This document shows, one piece after another, positions 43,935-52,076 of a stretch of DNA of 64,000 bases. The position numbers were made by a program, and so were the translations under genes. The stretch is from Exercitatus varius (GTDB lineage: Bacteria; Pseudomonadota; Gammaproteobacteria; Enterobacterales; Pasteurellaceae): positions 124,001 to 188,000 of the forward strand of contig NZ_JARQTO010000012.1 in NCBI RefSeq assembly GCF_029577735.1. Direction: 5' to 3'. The notes beneath the pieces were generated by a model. That model was not told where the DNA came from. It did no database searches and saw nothing but the letters and a program-made list of their open reading frames with translations. The first letter of the stretch is position 1, and each line of letters starts with the position of its first letter.

Positions 43935-43968
43935 TCAGTTAACACTAGTTAAAATAAGGTTAAAAAAA

Positions 43969-44319
43969 ATGAGCAACATCATTAAACAACTTGAAGAAGA
44001 ACAATTAAAACAAAACGTACCTAGCTTCCGTCCGGGCGACACATTGGAAGTGAAAGTATGGGTAGTTGAAGGCGCTAAAAAACGTTTGCAGGCATTCGAA
44101 GGCGTGGTTATTGCAATTCGTAACCGCGGCTTGCACAGCGCATTCACTTTACGTAAAGTATCAAACGGTACCGGCGTTGAGCGTGTTTTCCAAACTCACT
44201 CACCGGCAATCGACAGCATCACCGTGAAACGTAAAGGTGCGGTGCGTAAAGCGAAACTTTACTACTTGCGTGAACGTTCAGGTAAATCCGCGCGTATCAA
44301 AGAACGTCTTGGTGCGTAA
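43969..44319 (+). CDS. rplS: 50S ribosomal protein L19
   Basis: A 116-residue protein. Conserved segments are VPSFRPGDTLEVKVWVVEG and RVFQTHSPAIDSI. It is last in the rpsP operon. Confidence 0.98.
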   Translation: MSNIIKQLEEEQLKQNVPSFRPGDTLEVKVWVVEGAKKRLQAFEGVVIAIRNRGLHSAFTLRKVSNGTGVERVFQTHSPAIDSITVKRKGAVRKAKLYYLRERSGKSARIKERLGA

Positions 44320-44342
44320 TCCGCGGGATGATTATCAAACGG

Positions 44343-44371
44343 AAAAGGCTTGGAGAAATCCAAGCCTTTTT
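44343..44371 (+). terminator. rpsP operon terminator
   Basis: A 12-bp perfect stem (44343-44354 with 44359-44370) closed by a GAAA tetraloop with a T-run. Confidence 0.92.
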
Positions 44372-44458
44372 GTTTACGCTAAAAACATTTTTCAACAAAT
44401 CTTACGGACAATAAAAAATGCGCTCAAAATCGACCGCACTTTTCGCTTTGCAAATCTC

Positions 44459-44959
44459 TTATTCCGCGTTTAATTCGTCTAAATCCAGCGGTTCCTGAGA
44501 AAGAATGATTCCCGTTAAATCCGCATAAATGTAATCTTCCGGAAAGAACGTGACACCACCGAAATTGACCGGAATATCGCTCTCGCCATGAGAGGATTCG
44601 TCCGCGCCAACCGGAATCGGCGCTAAAGCGTGAATGCCGATTTCAATATTTTCCAGCTCGGCAAGCTGGCGGATTGCGCCGTAAACAATAATGCCTTCCC
44701 AATGATTATCGGCGGCAAGCTGAGCGAGTTCCGCGTCAATCAGAGCGCGCCGAACCGCGCCGCCGCCGTCGATAACCAGTACGCGCCCCTCTCCGTTTTC
44801 TTCCAGAATTTCTTCAATCAAGCCGTTATTTTCAAAACATTTTACCGTGGTGACTTTGCCGTGAAACGCCTGAACGCCGCCAAAGCTTGAAAAAATAGGA
44901 TCCACCACATCCACTTGATCGAGGTAAATATCGCAAAGTTCTGAAGTATCAATTCGCAT
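44459..44959 (-). CDS. rraA: Regulator of RNase E activity RraA
   Basis: RraA binds RNase E and slows mRNA decay. The 166-residue protein has the family features MRIDTSELCDIYLDQVDVV, FGGVQAFHG, and VLVIDGGGAVRRAL. The start at 44959 has AAAGGAAA; the longer frame to 44986 is not family-like. It is directly downstream of menA, as in enterics. Confidence 0.95.
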   Translation of the reverse strand: MRIDTSELCDIYLDQVDVVDPIFSSFGGVQAFHGKVTTVKCFENNGLIEEILEENGEGRVLVIDGGGAVRRALIDAELAQLAADNHWEGIIVYGAIRQLAELENIEIGIHALAPIPVGADESSHGESDIPVNFGGVTFFPEDYIYADLTGIILSQEPLDLDELNAE

Positions 44960-45005
44960 ACAATTTCCTTTCTTTCGAAATGACAATAGGGCTAGTATAT
45001 GCCCG

Positions 45006-45911
45006 TTACGGTAAAATTAGCAAGCCTAAACTGAAAAGCGCCGTACTGTTCAGCGCCAACATCGACATTTTTGCCAGCATAGGACGTAACGCAGCCGGCT
45101 CTTTATGCGTCACGACAAATCGCCCATGTTTTGCCAATAATAAGGCGATAATCACGATAACCCACAGCAAAACGGGTTTGTGTTTTAGCGCAAAAAATGC
45201 GTAACAAAGCACGGCGCCAAGCAATAACAGGCAATGATAAATCCGTCCTTTTTCCGGGCCGATTCGCACGATTAAGGTATTTTTCCCCGCTTTTTTATCT
45301 TGTTCGATGTCCCGCAAATTATTGATGTTCAACACCGCGGTGGATAATAAACCGCAAGCGGCGGCGGGTAGAAAAATATCGCCGCGCAATTCGTGAGTCT
45401 GCAAATAATAGGTTCCGCAAACCGACAATAAACCAAAGAATAAAAAAACCGAAACATCGCCCAATCCTAAATATCCGTAAGGCTTTTTGCCGACGGTATA
45501 GGTAATCGCCGCTAAAACGGCAAGCAATCCCAGCGCGCCGAACACAACGAGATCCCGGAGACTTTCGTATGCCACTGCAATCAGCGAAATACCGGAAAGT
45601 AAACTCGCCGCAATCGCGATAATCAGTCCCTTGCGCAACTGTTCCGCCGTCATCCGCCCTTGCTGAATGCCGCGTAAAGGACCGATACGTTCCGCCGTAT
45701 CCGAACCTTTCCGGTAATCGCCGTAATCATTGGCAAAATTAGACACAATCTGAAGCAGCGTTGCCGTTAACAAACACAATAATGTCACCGGCCAGCTGAA
45801 ACTGCCGCGCCATTGCGCAAGCGCGGCTCCGGTTAAAATGATCGCCAGCGCAAGAGGAAGCGTTTTCGGCCGAGCGGTGTCAAGCCACACTTTAAATGAT
45901 GTTTTAGCCAT
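45006..45911 (-). CDS. menA: 1,4-dihydroxy-2-naphthoate polyprenyltransferase
   Basis: MenA prenylates DHNA to give demethylmenaquinone. The 301-residue UbiA-family membrane protein has the first Asp motif in NFANDYGDYRKGSD and the second in NNLRDIEQDKKAGK. About eight to nine membrane helices are present. The start at 45911 (MAKTSFKVWLDTARPKTLPL) fits the family. The ribosome site is weak. It is upstream of rraA, 46 bp apart. Confidence 0.95.
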   Translation of the reverse strand: MAKTSFKVWLDTARPKTLPLALAIILTGAALAQWRGSFSWPVTLLCLLTATLLQIVSNFANDYGDYRKGSDTAERIGPLRGIQQGRMTAEQLRKGLIIAIAASLLSGISLIAVAYESLRDLVVFGALGLLAVLAAITYTVGKKPYGYLGLGDVSVFLFFGLLSVCGTYYLQTHELRGDIFLPAAACGLLSTAVLNINNLRDIEQDKKAGKNTLIVRIGPEKGRIYHCLLLLGAVLCYAFFALKHKPVLLWVIVIIALLLAKHGRFVVTHKEPAALRPMLAKMSMLALNSTALFSLGLLILP

Positions 45912-45989
45912 AAAAAATCTGCAAAAATTTGACCGCACTTTAGCGGTTTCGGGTATGATACGGAACACGAAGTTTACCATAGATTAGCA

Positions 45990-46697
45990 ATGATGTCTGA
46001 CTTAACCTTAACGCCGGTTGCGATAATTCGCACGCCTTACAAAGAAAAATTTTCCGTTCCGCGCCAGCCCGATTTGGTGCGGGACGGAACCGGCGTCATC
46101 GAATTACTGCCACCCTATAATATTCCCGAAACCGTGCGCGGATTAGAACAATTTTCGCATTTATGGCTGATTTTCCAATTTGATCGCATTGAAACCGGCA
46201 AATGGCATCCGACAGTGAGACCGCCCAGATTAGGCGGAAATCGGCGAATGGGCGTTTTTGCCACGCGTTCGACTCATCGTCCCAATCCGATAGGCTTATC
46301 CAAAGTTGAACTGAAAAAGGTGGAATGCAAAAACGGCGACGTGAAATTATATGTCGGCGCGGTGGACTTAGTGGACGGCACGCCGATTTTTGATATTAAA
46401 CCCTATATCGCTTACGCCGATCAGGCGCCCGACGCCGTTTCGGGTTTTGCTCAACACAAACCCGAAACGCGTTTAACGGTTATCTTTACGCAGGAAGTGC
46501 AAACTATTCTGGCGCAAATCGAACCCAAATATCCGTTCATCAAACGTTTTATCACCGAAGTTTTGCAACAGGATCCGCGCCCGGCCTATCATCAGGAAAA
46601 ACGCCCGGACAGAATCTACGGAATTACCTTGTATGACTACAATATCCGTTTCCAATTTGACGGGAATATTGTAAAAGTCGTCGACATTTTTCGTTAA
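45990..46697 (+). CDS. trmO: tRNA (adenine(37)-N6)-methyltransferase TrmO
   Basis: TrmO methylates t6A37 in tRNA-Thr. The 235-residue protein has a beta-barrel TsaA-like domain with GLEQFSHLWLIFQFD and FATRSTHRPNPIGLS, and a C-terminal domain that includes DRIYGITLYDYNIRF. It is divergent from menA with 78 bp between starts. Confidence 0.93.
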   Translation: MMSDLTLTPVAIIRTPYKEKFSVPRQPDLVRDGTGVIELLPPYNIPETVRGLEQFSHLWLIFQFDRIETGKWHPTVRPPRLGGNRRMGVFATRSTHRPNPIGLSKVELKKVECKNGDVKLYVGAVDLVDGTPIFDIKPYIAYADQAPDAVSGFAQHKPETRLTVIFTQEVQTILAQIEPKYPFIKRFITEVLQQDPRPAYHQEKRPDRIYGITLYDYNIRFQFDGNIVKVVDIFR

Positions 46698-46712
46698 CCG
46701 CCGAGTTAAAGT

Positions 46713-46742
46713 GCGGGCAAAAAATGACACGTTTTTTCCCGC
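46713..46742. terminator. Terminator between trmO and the HXXEE gene
   Basis: GCGGGCAAAAAA and GTTTTTTCCCGC form a hairpin with a single bulge. The left arm overlaps a USS-like AAAGTGCGGGC. It ends at the stop codon of the convergent gene. Confidence 0.7.
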
Positions 46743-47459
46743 TTAAATCACCCGGCGCGTCACCAACGCCGCCAGCACCAACGGAATAAACACCGCAATA
46801 ACGTCCGTCACCAGCATTGCCATTACGCCCCAATTCAGCAATACGGAATAAGAAGCGTACAGGCAGAGTTGTCCGATCACGCCGGCAAAAATCGTACAAA
46901 TCATCGCGTTACAATTCATAATGCCGTTTTGTACGCCGATAAACATCACCCACAGCGCAAGCGGAATAAACAGCAACGAGCCCGTAATCAATCCCGGATG
47001 ATGCAAAAACGGCTGATTATCCACCAGACTAAAAATCAAATGAATCAAGCCGTCGGCAAAAATAAATCCGTACAAACTCAATCCCACCAGCGGATTACGT
47101 TTGCACAATATCGCCGCCATCGGCGCCGCTACCCAGGCCAATAAGACGTTCACCAAGGGAAAATGAACAATGGGAATCGGGCAATGTTCATAAGGCGCAA
47201 ACCCGTGGACGCGGCAGACTTCGCGTATCATGGCGTAACTGTCCGTCGTCACATTATAAGACGCCGCATATTCCTCGAATTGATGAAACATACAAAGCGG
47301 CACCACCAACCACGCTAACCAGACGGGATCCGCCCAGCGATGACCGTTTTCATCGCGACGGAAAATATCCGTGGTAATCATCAACACCGATAATACCGCC
47401 GCCACGGCAAGCCCCATCCAGGGCCAGGCAAAATTAAATTTTACGAATAAATTGTCCAT
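46743..47459 (-). CDS. HXXEE-domain polytopic membrane protein
   Basis: A 238-residue membrane protein with about seven hydrophobic segments. The family signature appears as MFHQFEEYAAS (His-X-X-Glu-Glu). A second His cluster is near NQPFLHHPG. The function of the family is unknown. Conserved His and Glu in membrane segments suggest metal or redox chemistry, which is inference. It lies alone; the 235-bp gap to the MerR gene holds a possible gene remnant. Confidence 0.75.
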   Translation of the reverse strand: MDNLFVKFNFAWPWMGLAVAAVLSVLMITTDIFRRDENGHRWADPVWLAWLVVPLCMFHQFEEYAASYNVTTDSYAMIREVCRVHGFAPYEHCPIPIVHFPLVNVLLAWVAAPMAAILCKRNPLVGLSLYGFIFADGLIHLIFSLVDNQPFLHHPGLITGSLLFIPLALWVMFIGVQNGIMNCNAMICTIFAGVIGQLCLYASYSVLLNWGVMAMLVTDVIAVFIPLVLAALVTRRVI

Positions 47460-47694
47460 CGCAACCTCCCTATTAACCTGCCGAGCTACGCCCGCCTTAT
47501 GACTTTGAGTATACTCTTTTTTTCCGGTCCGGTGGCAAGGAGAAATAAGATTTTGTTGAAATAAGCTTATCGGCGTCTATTCTCTGCCCGCAACCGTTTC
47601 GAATCCGTTTAATCAGCATAAAGCCGGCTTACGGAATACATCAATCGACGGACGCACATCGCCTTGAACGAGCGCGTATTCCGCCAAATCGGCG

Positions 47695-48039
47695 CTAAGA
47701 TTTTTCGCCCGTCAAAATCTCTCTAATCAATGCGCCGGATTGCGTCAACGCTTCAATCTGTCGTTCGATATCCTTTTGTTTATCCAGCAGTTTGGTACGT
47801 AATGCGGCGCAGAAACGTTGCGGTTCGTCATGCAAACAATCGCGCAGCAACGCAATATCTTTCAACGGCAATCCCGCATGATTTAATAACATGACCTTTT
47901 TTACGTAATCCGCATCTTTCGGCGAATACCGACGGTAGCCGTTCTGCGTTCTCGCCGGGACGAGCAAATTCAATTCTTCATAAAAACGCAACATACGCAC
48001 GCTGGTATTACAGGCTTTTGCCAATTCTCCAATTTTCAT
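47695..48039 (-). CDS. MerR-family transcriptional regulator
   Basis: A 114-residue regulator. The winged helix-turn-helix is MKIGELAKACNTSVRMLRFY, with wing NGYRRYSPKDADYV, and a dimerising coiled coil covers about 78-110. There is no long effector domain and Cys residues are few (C10, C71, C81), so a small-molecule or redox signal is possible. The start at 48039 has AAGGAAA. It is divergent from the hydrolase gene and likely controls it through the 19-bp-spacer promoter. Confidence 0.9.
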   Translation of the reverse strand: MKIGELAKACNTSVRMLRFYEELNLLVPARTQNGYRRYSPKDADYVKKVMLLNHAGLPLKDIALLRDCLHDEPQRFCAALRTKLLDKQKDIERQIEALTQSGALIREILTGEKS

Positions 48040-48051
48040 GATTTTTCCTTC

Positions 48052-48082
48052 TTGACCCTCACACAATGTCATACTTTATATT
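48052..48082 (+). promoter_or_regulatory. MerR-type promoter of the hydrolase-EthD operon
   Basis: TTGACC (48052-48057) and TATATT (48077-48082) are separated by 19 bp, the overlong spacer that MerR-family activators act on. A short TGAC...GTCA dyad lies in the spacer region. Its position next to the divergent merR gene supports the call. Confidence 0.55.
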
Positions 48083-48121
48083 ATAGCTCGCTGGTATCTC
48101 AACCGATCAATAAGGAGAATA

Positions 48122-48811
48122 ATGATGAACAGAAGAAGATTTTGTTTGGGGCTCACCGGTTTGTTGTCCGCCACAGTCATGCCGTTTACCGCTTGCGCGG
48201 CGGATAAACAGCCGATAAAAGCCTATATTATTCACGGCTACGGCGCGACCGTTCATGATCATTGGTTTCCCTGGCTGCATCACAAACTGGAATCCGCCGG
48301 AATTAAGTCCGTTTTAGTGGATTTGCCCGACAGCCTGCATCCCGATTTTGAAAATTGGCAATCCGCTTTAGCCAAACAAATCGGCATGCTCGATGAAAAC
48401 AGCGTTTTTATTGCACACAGCCTCGGCACAATCAGTTTGTTACATTATCTTAGTCGGCTTCGACCACAAAAAGTGGGCGGAATTATTTTAGCGGCGGGGT
48501 TCGGACAACGTATTCCGGGCTTATCCGAAATTAACGGATTTAATCTCGATGCTTATATTGATCACATCAAAATTGATTTTGCCGCCGTTCGGGCCATGGC
48601 TCGGCAGATTTATTGCATTATCAGCGACAATGATCCGATTGTTCCGCCGAAATCCAGCGAACGGCTCGCTCATCAGCTTCACGCTCATGTTTATCGCGTG
48701 GCAAACGCCGGACATTTTCTGGCGTCGGACGGATTTACCGAATTGCCGGTTGTATGGCAAGCGGTGGAGAAATGTTTAATCGAACGACATAACGGAGAGA
48801 AAAATGTTTAA
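48122..48811 (+). CDS. Exported RBBP9/YdeN-like alpha/beta hydrolase
   Basis: A 229-residue serine hydrolase. A twin-arginine-like signal peptide (NRRRFCLGLTGLLSATVM, ending near ACAA) precedes an RBBP9/YdeN-type domain. The triad is Ser in IAHSLGTIS, Asp in SDNDPIVPP and His in NAGHFLASDGF. Members of this family are normally cytosolic, so export would be unusual. The start may be 48122 or the next codon at 48125. Its stop overlaps the EthD gene by 8 bp. The substrate is unknown. Confidence 0.8.
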   Translation: MMNRRRFCLGLTGLLSATVMPFTACAADKQPIKAYIIHGYGATVHDHWFPWLHHKLESAGIKSVLVDLPDSLHPDFENWQSALAKQIGMLDENSVFIAHSLGTISLLHYLSRLRPQKVGGIILAAGFGQRIPGLSEINGFNLDAYIDHIKIDFAAVRAMARQIYCIISDNDPIVPPKSSERLAHQLHAHVYRVANAGHFLASDGFTELPVVWQAVEKCLIERHNGEKNV

Positions 48812-49163
48812 AGTTATCATGTTGGTTAAGAAAAAAGACAGGCTCACAAAGGATGAATTTATCGCGTTATGGCAGGCGCATTCGCAAAAAGTCATCACAT
48901 TTAAAGACGTATTACGGATAAACCGTTACGCTAAAACATTCCCTTTGCCGGCGGACAACGCGCCCGCTACGCAACGAGAAACGCAAGCCTTTACTTTCGA
49001 TGCCATGGGAGAATTATGGTATGAATCCAAAGAGGCTTTTATTCAGGCGCGAAATTCGCCGGCCGGCCGACAGGCTCTGGCGGCTTTAAAAAAAGACGAA
49101 CAGAAATTTGTCGATTTGGCGCATTCGGTTATGTGGCTGGGCGAAGAGGAACGGATTGTGTAA
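48804..49163 (+). CDS. EthD-domain protein
   Basis: A 119-residue protein of the dimeric alpha-beta barrel type. The sequence KVIMLVKKKDRLTKDEFIALW and LWYESKEAFIQARNSP match EthD-like proteins, which accompany oxidative or degradative enzymes. It overlaps the hydrolase gene by 8 bp, so the two are translationally coupled. Function is not known. Confidence 0.75.
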   Translation: MFKVIMLVKKKDRLTKDEFIALWQAHSQKVITFKDVLRINRYAKTFPLPADNAPATQRETQAFTFDAMGELWYESKEAFIQARNSPAGRQALAALKKDEQKFVDLAHSVMWLGEEERIV

Positions 49164-49374
49164 ATCCCAATCAACCTTTTAAAATTAAATATCAGCGGTC
49201 GGCTTTCTCACGCTGAACGGCGCAAAAAACGTTTCAAAATTCGACCGCACTTTTTCACTTTTCTCCACGTTTTGTTTTTCCTCCGCCTAAGCCTTTTGCC
49301 GAAACTGCTCAAGCGACTTCATTTACGCTCCGATTTTAGGCTAAAATAATGCTTTCATTCAGCTGAGAGCCCTT

Positions 49375-50337
49375 ATGTTACCGAAAACCCCCGTTCCCGT
49401 TAATTATTTCAGTATTGTGCTAGGACTTGCCGCGCTGGGTTTGGCATGGCGTTACGGCGCGTCGATCGCGCTGCTTCCCGCCTGGCCCGGCGAAACCATT
49501 ATCGCCGCGGCGAGTTTGATCTGGTTGGCATTAATGACAATGTATGTGCGCAAATGGCTGAAATTTCCCACAACGGCACAGTCGGAACTGAGCCATCCGA
49601 TTACCGGCGGTTTTGTCAGTCTGCTGCCCATTACTATGCTGTTAATTTGTGTCGGAATTCGACCGCACTTTGCTGCGCTCAGCGCAATATTGTTAGTGCT
49701 CGGTATTATCGGGCAACTCGGTTTCTCCGCCTATTTCACGGCGCGGCTGTGGCAAGGCACCCATCCGGCGGAAGCCACCACGCCGGCGTTGTATTTGCCT
49801 ACCGTCGCAACAAACTTCGTCAGCGCCATAGCCTTAGGCGATATCGGGTTAAACGACTTCGGCATGCTTTTCCTGGGTGCCGGGATTTTCAGCTGGCTCT
49901 TTATTGACGGCGCCATTCAGCAACGGCTGCGCAATCTGGCGGAAATGCCGAATGCCGTTCGTCCGGCCCTCGGCATTCAATTTGCGCCGGCAATTGTAGG
50001 CTGTTCCGCTTATCTGGCGGTAAACGGCGGCGAAATCAACACTTTCGTGAAATTACTGATCGGTTACAGTTTGCTGCAATTTTTATTTTTAGCCCGTTTA
50101 TTTCCATGGATAGCCCGACACGGTGTCAGTCTGTCTTATTGGGCGTTTTCATTCGGACTGGCTTCCATGGCAAGCGTCGGTTTGCGGGTTTTTCACGAAT
50201 TCGGTAACCAACCTTTCGGCCGCCTGGGTTATCTCATGTTCGTGGCGGGCACAGGCTTCATCGCGTTATTAACGGCGGGAACCCTTTGGTTAATCATGAA
50301 AAAAATCCGACGAACCGAAAAAACAGAGGCGGAATAA
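49375..50337 (+). CDS. tehA: TehA/SLAC1-family transporter
   Basis: A 320-residue membrane protein with ten helices, related to H. influenzae TehA and the plant anion channel SLAC1. Overexpression in E. coli gives tellurite resistance; the natural role is anion or weak-acid transport. The central gating Phe is expected in the fifth inner helix but I cannot place it with certainty. A USS is read as GIRPHFAA (near residue 97). No tehB follows. A MITE begins 3 bp after its stop. Confidence 0.85.
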   Translation: MLPKTPVPVNYFSIVLGLAALGLAWRYGASIALLPAWPGETIIAAASLIWLALMTMYVRKWLKFPTTAQSELSHPITGGFVSLLPITMLLICVGIRPHFAALSAILLVLGIIGQLGFSAYFTARLWQGTHPAEATTPALYLPTVATNFVSAIALGDIGLNDFGMLFLGAGIFSWLFIDGAIQQRLRNLAEMPNAVRPALGIQFAPAIVGCSAYLAVNGGEINTFVKLLIGYSLLQFLFLARLFPWIARHGVSLSYWAFSFGLASMASVGLRVFHEFGNQPFGRLGYLMFVAGTGFIALLTAGTLWLIMKKIRRTEKTEAE

Positions 50338-50340
50338 AAA

Positions 50341-50503
50341 CGGTATTATGTAGCAGTTGCACAAAAGTCAATTTTAGGAAAATTTATGTAAGGGCGGGGG
50401 TTATCCCCGCCCGTAAGCCCTGATATTTGAATGAGATTCGGGCGGGGATAAACCCCGCCCCTACGGAAACATTAAATGTTTGTGCAACTGCTACATAATA
50501 CCG
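50341..50503. mobile_element. 163-bp MITE with 25-bp terminal inverted repeats
   Basis: Perfect 25-bp terminal inverted repeats (50341-50365 and 50479-50503) start CGGTATTATGTAGCAG. Two GC-rich internal hairpins built on GGGCGGGG/CCCCGCCC lie inside. The element is flanked by an 8-bp direct repeat AATAAAAA (50333-50340 and 50504-50511), which overlaps the tehA stop codon. It has no coding capacity and no USS. It fits a miniature inverted-repeat transposable element mobilised in trans. Confidence 0.88.
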
Positions 50504-50523
50504 AATAAAAATGCCGATTCGCT

Positions 50524-51030
50524 CTAATCGTCCAAACAACGACGTATCGTGTTTTGCAGAATATCCACCATCACCTCGGGACTTTCCACCCGCCCGCGTT
50601 TAATCCATTCGTCCAGCGAACCGAAGCAAAGCCCCATCATAATGGAACTCCGAAACGCTTCTTCGTTGGATTGTTCGGGCTTCGCGCCGATAACGAAAGC
50701 GAAATAGCGTAAAAAAAGATGGGACAGTCCTTGCAAATACAATAAATCCAGTACATCGCCCAATTCATCCGTCACTTTAAACAAACCGATCAAGCGTTCG
50801 CGGACGGTATCCGCATGCAGCGCCGTAAAGGAAGTTATAGCACGTTCATACAAATGTTTAATCAGCACGTCTTCTTTCGATTCGAAGTTACGATAGAAGG
50901 AAATCCGGCTCACGCCGGCCAGCGCGGTAATTTCGGTGATACTGATAGTATCGAAGTTTTTCTTCTTCATCAGACGAAGAAGCGCCTCGGTGATACTCTC
51001 TTTCACCACAAAGTTCACGGTTTTTTTCAT
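50524..51030 (-). CDS. TetR-family regulator
   Basis: A 168-residue regulator with an N-terminal helix-turn-helix (ISITEITALAGVSRISFYRNF) split here as ISITEITALAGV and SRISFYRNF. The C-terminal half is short and hydrophobic and has no recognised ligand motif. TGTTACA and TGTTTCA half-sites lie immediately upstream of its start (51033-51058), and a full palindrome lies before the divergent lipoprotein gene. Autoregulation and control of the neighbours are likely. Confidence 0.88.
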   Translation of the reverse strand: MKKTVNFVVKESITEALLRLMKKKNFDTISITEITALAGVSRISFYRNFESKEDVLIKHLYERAITSFTALHADTVRERLIGLFKVTDELGDVLDLLYLQGLSHLFLRYFAFVIGAKPEQSNEEAFRSSIMMGLCFGSLDEWIKRGRVESPEVMVDILQNTIRRCLDD

Positions 51031-51032
51031 AC

Positions 51033-51058
51033 TGTTACAAATCCCTGATTCTGTTTCA
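51033..51058. promoter_or_regulatory. Putative operator half-sites upstream of the TetR gene
   Basis: TGTTACA (51033-51039) and TGTTTCA (51052-51058) lie 19 bp apart just before the regulator start. The same pair, 20 bp apart, occurs at 51449-51475 before the second glycine-zipper gene. Confidence 0.45.
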
Positions 51059-51115
51059 GTTAGAAACGGATGTATTGACTAAGTTCCCGCAAGACCTAAA
51101 ATAATATCCATTAAA

Positions 51116-51131
51116 TGTTACACTTGTAACA
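51116..51131. promoter_or_regulatory. Palindromic operator before the small lipoprotein gene
   Basis: TGTTACA-CT-TGTAACA is a perfect inverted repeat. A -10 element TATACT follows at 51137-51142, so the operator covers the -35 region of the gene at 51159. Confidence 0.6.
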
Positions 51132-51158
51132 CTTTTTATACTACTCGGAGAGCAAATA

Positions 51159-51362
51159 ATGAAAAACACATGGTTAAAAGGATTAATGATAGTTGCCGTC
51201 GCCGCTTCCGTTTCCGCTTGCGGTCTGCACGGACATCAACGCGATACGGCAACCGGTGCGCTAATCGGCGGGGGAGCGGGTTATTTAATCGGCGGCAACA
51301 CCGTATCCACTATCGCCGGCGCGGCATTAGGCGGCGTGGTTGGCAGCCAGTGGAACCGTTAA
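51159..51362 (+). CDS. Small glycine-zipper lipoprotein
   Basis: A 67-residue lipoprotein. The lipobox is SVSAC (Cys21). The mature part HQRDTATGALIGGGAGYLIG, with GAALGGVVGSQW after it, is a glycine-zipper of the OsmB/SlyB type. CGGAGAG precedes the ATG. It lies divergent from the TetR gene, with the palindromic operator in between. Probable envelope stress or outer-membrane role. Confidence 0.82.
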   Translation: MKNTWLKGLMIVAVAASVSACGLHGHQRDTATGALIGGGAGYLIGGNTVSTIAGAALGGVVGSQWNR

Positions 51363-51448
51363 TCCGTTAAAATAAAAGAAAGGGTGGCAACAGGCGGAAA
51401 AAAATCCGATGTGCCGATTAGATTAAAAGTTCAAAATTTTTTTCATTC

Positions 51449-51475
51449 TGTTACAAAACCTATTTATTTGTTTCA
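51449..51475. promoter_or_regulatory. Putative operator half-sites before the His-rich glycine-zipper gene
   Basis: TGTTACA (51449-51455) and TGTTTCA (51469-51475) repeat the arrangement seen at 51033-51058, in a longer similar block CTGTTACAAA...TGTTTCAGT. They lie about 100 bp upstream of the gene at 51574. Confidence 0.45.
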
Positions 51476-51573
51476 GTACGGTTTTTCCATCTTGACGAAG
51501 TATTTTTAAATTCGCAGAATGACGCCATTAGGTGGAAACACCGAAAATAACAATAATATTTAAGGGGTTTATT

Positions 51574-51918
51574 ATGAAATCAATCATCGCAAAAGGCTTG
51601 ACCATCGCTTTATTATCGACGTCGGTTTCAGCTTATGCCTTAAGCCGTTCTCAACACGATACCGCTGTCGGTGCCGTATTAGGCGGCGTAGCGGGTGCCG
51701 TAATGGGAAATGACGTAACGTCAACCGTTGCCGGCGCGGCATTAGGCGGTGTAATAGGCAGTCAATGGAACGCCGATGACGGCGATCGTTATCATCGCTA
51801 TTACGGTTATGACCGTCCTCGCCATCGTTTCGATCGCCACGAAGTCCATCATCGCAAATTCCGTCATGACGACTGGCGTCCGCATCGCCACCATCGTCAT
51901 CATGACGACGACGATTAA
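51574..51918 (+). CDS. Exported glycine-zipper protein with His/Asp-rich tail
   Basis: A 114-residue relative of the gene at 51159. A cleavable signal peptide ends SVSAYA, with Tyr in place of the lipid-carrying Cys. The glycine-zipper HDTAVGAVLGGVAGAVMG and GAALGGVIGSQW are closely similar to the first copy. The tail from about residue 70 is rich in His, Arg and Asp (HHRHHDDDD at the end) and could bind divalent metal. The start at 51574 has AAGGGG; the frame extends to 51532 without support. Confidence 0.82.
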   Translation: MKSIIAKGLTIALLSTSVSAYALSRSQHDTAVGAVLGGVAGAVMGNDVTSTVAGAALGGVIGSQWNADDGDRYHRYYGYDRPRHRFDRHEVHHRKFRHDDWRPHRHHRHHDDDD

Positions 51919-52022
51919 CACTCAATTTCCCCGTTTGAACCCAAACGGGGTTTATTTATCCGCAAAAAAACAAGCCAAAATTCGACCGCACTTTACTGCG
52001 TAACGGCTTTCTCTTTCGCATA

Positions 52023-52057
52023 AAAAACCGCCCGAACATCAGTGTCGGACGGTTTTT
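52023..52057. terminator. Terminator between the His-rich protein and FMN reductase genes
   Basis: AAAAACCG (52023-52030) pairs with CGGTTTTT (52050-52057), with further pairs inside after one mismatch. It serves the two convergent genes. Confidence 0.75.
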
Positions 52058-52076
52058 CCGTCAGAATAACCGGCAA

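Noticed and set aside
45301..45345. Possible hairpin regulatory element inside menA
   Set aside because: The pairing is explained by codons for the NNLRDIEQDKKAGK motif and is not placed to act on a gene start.
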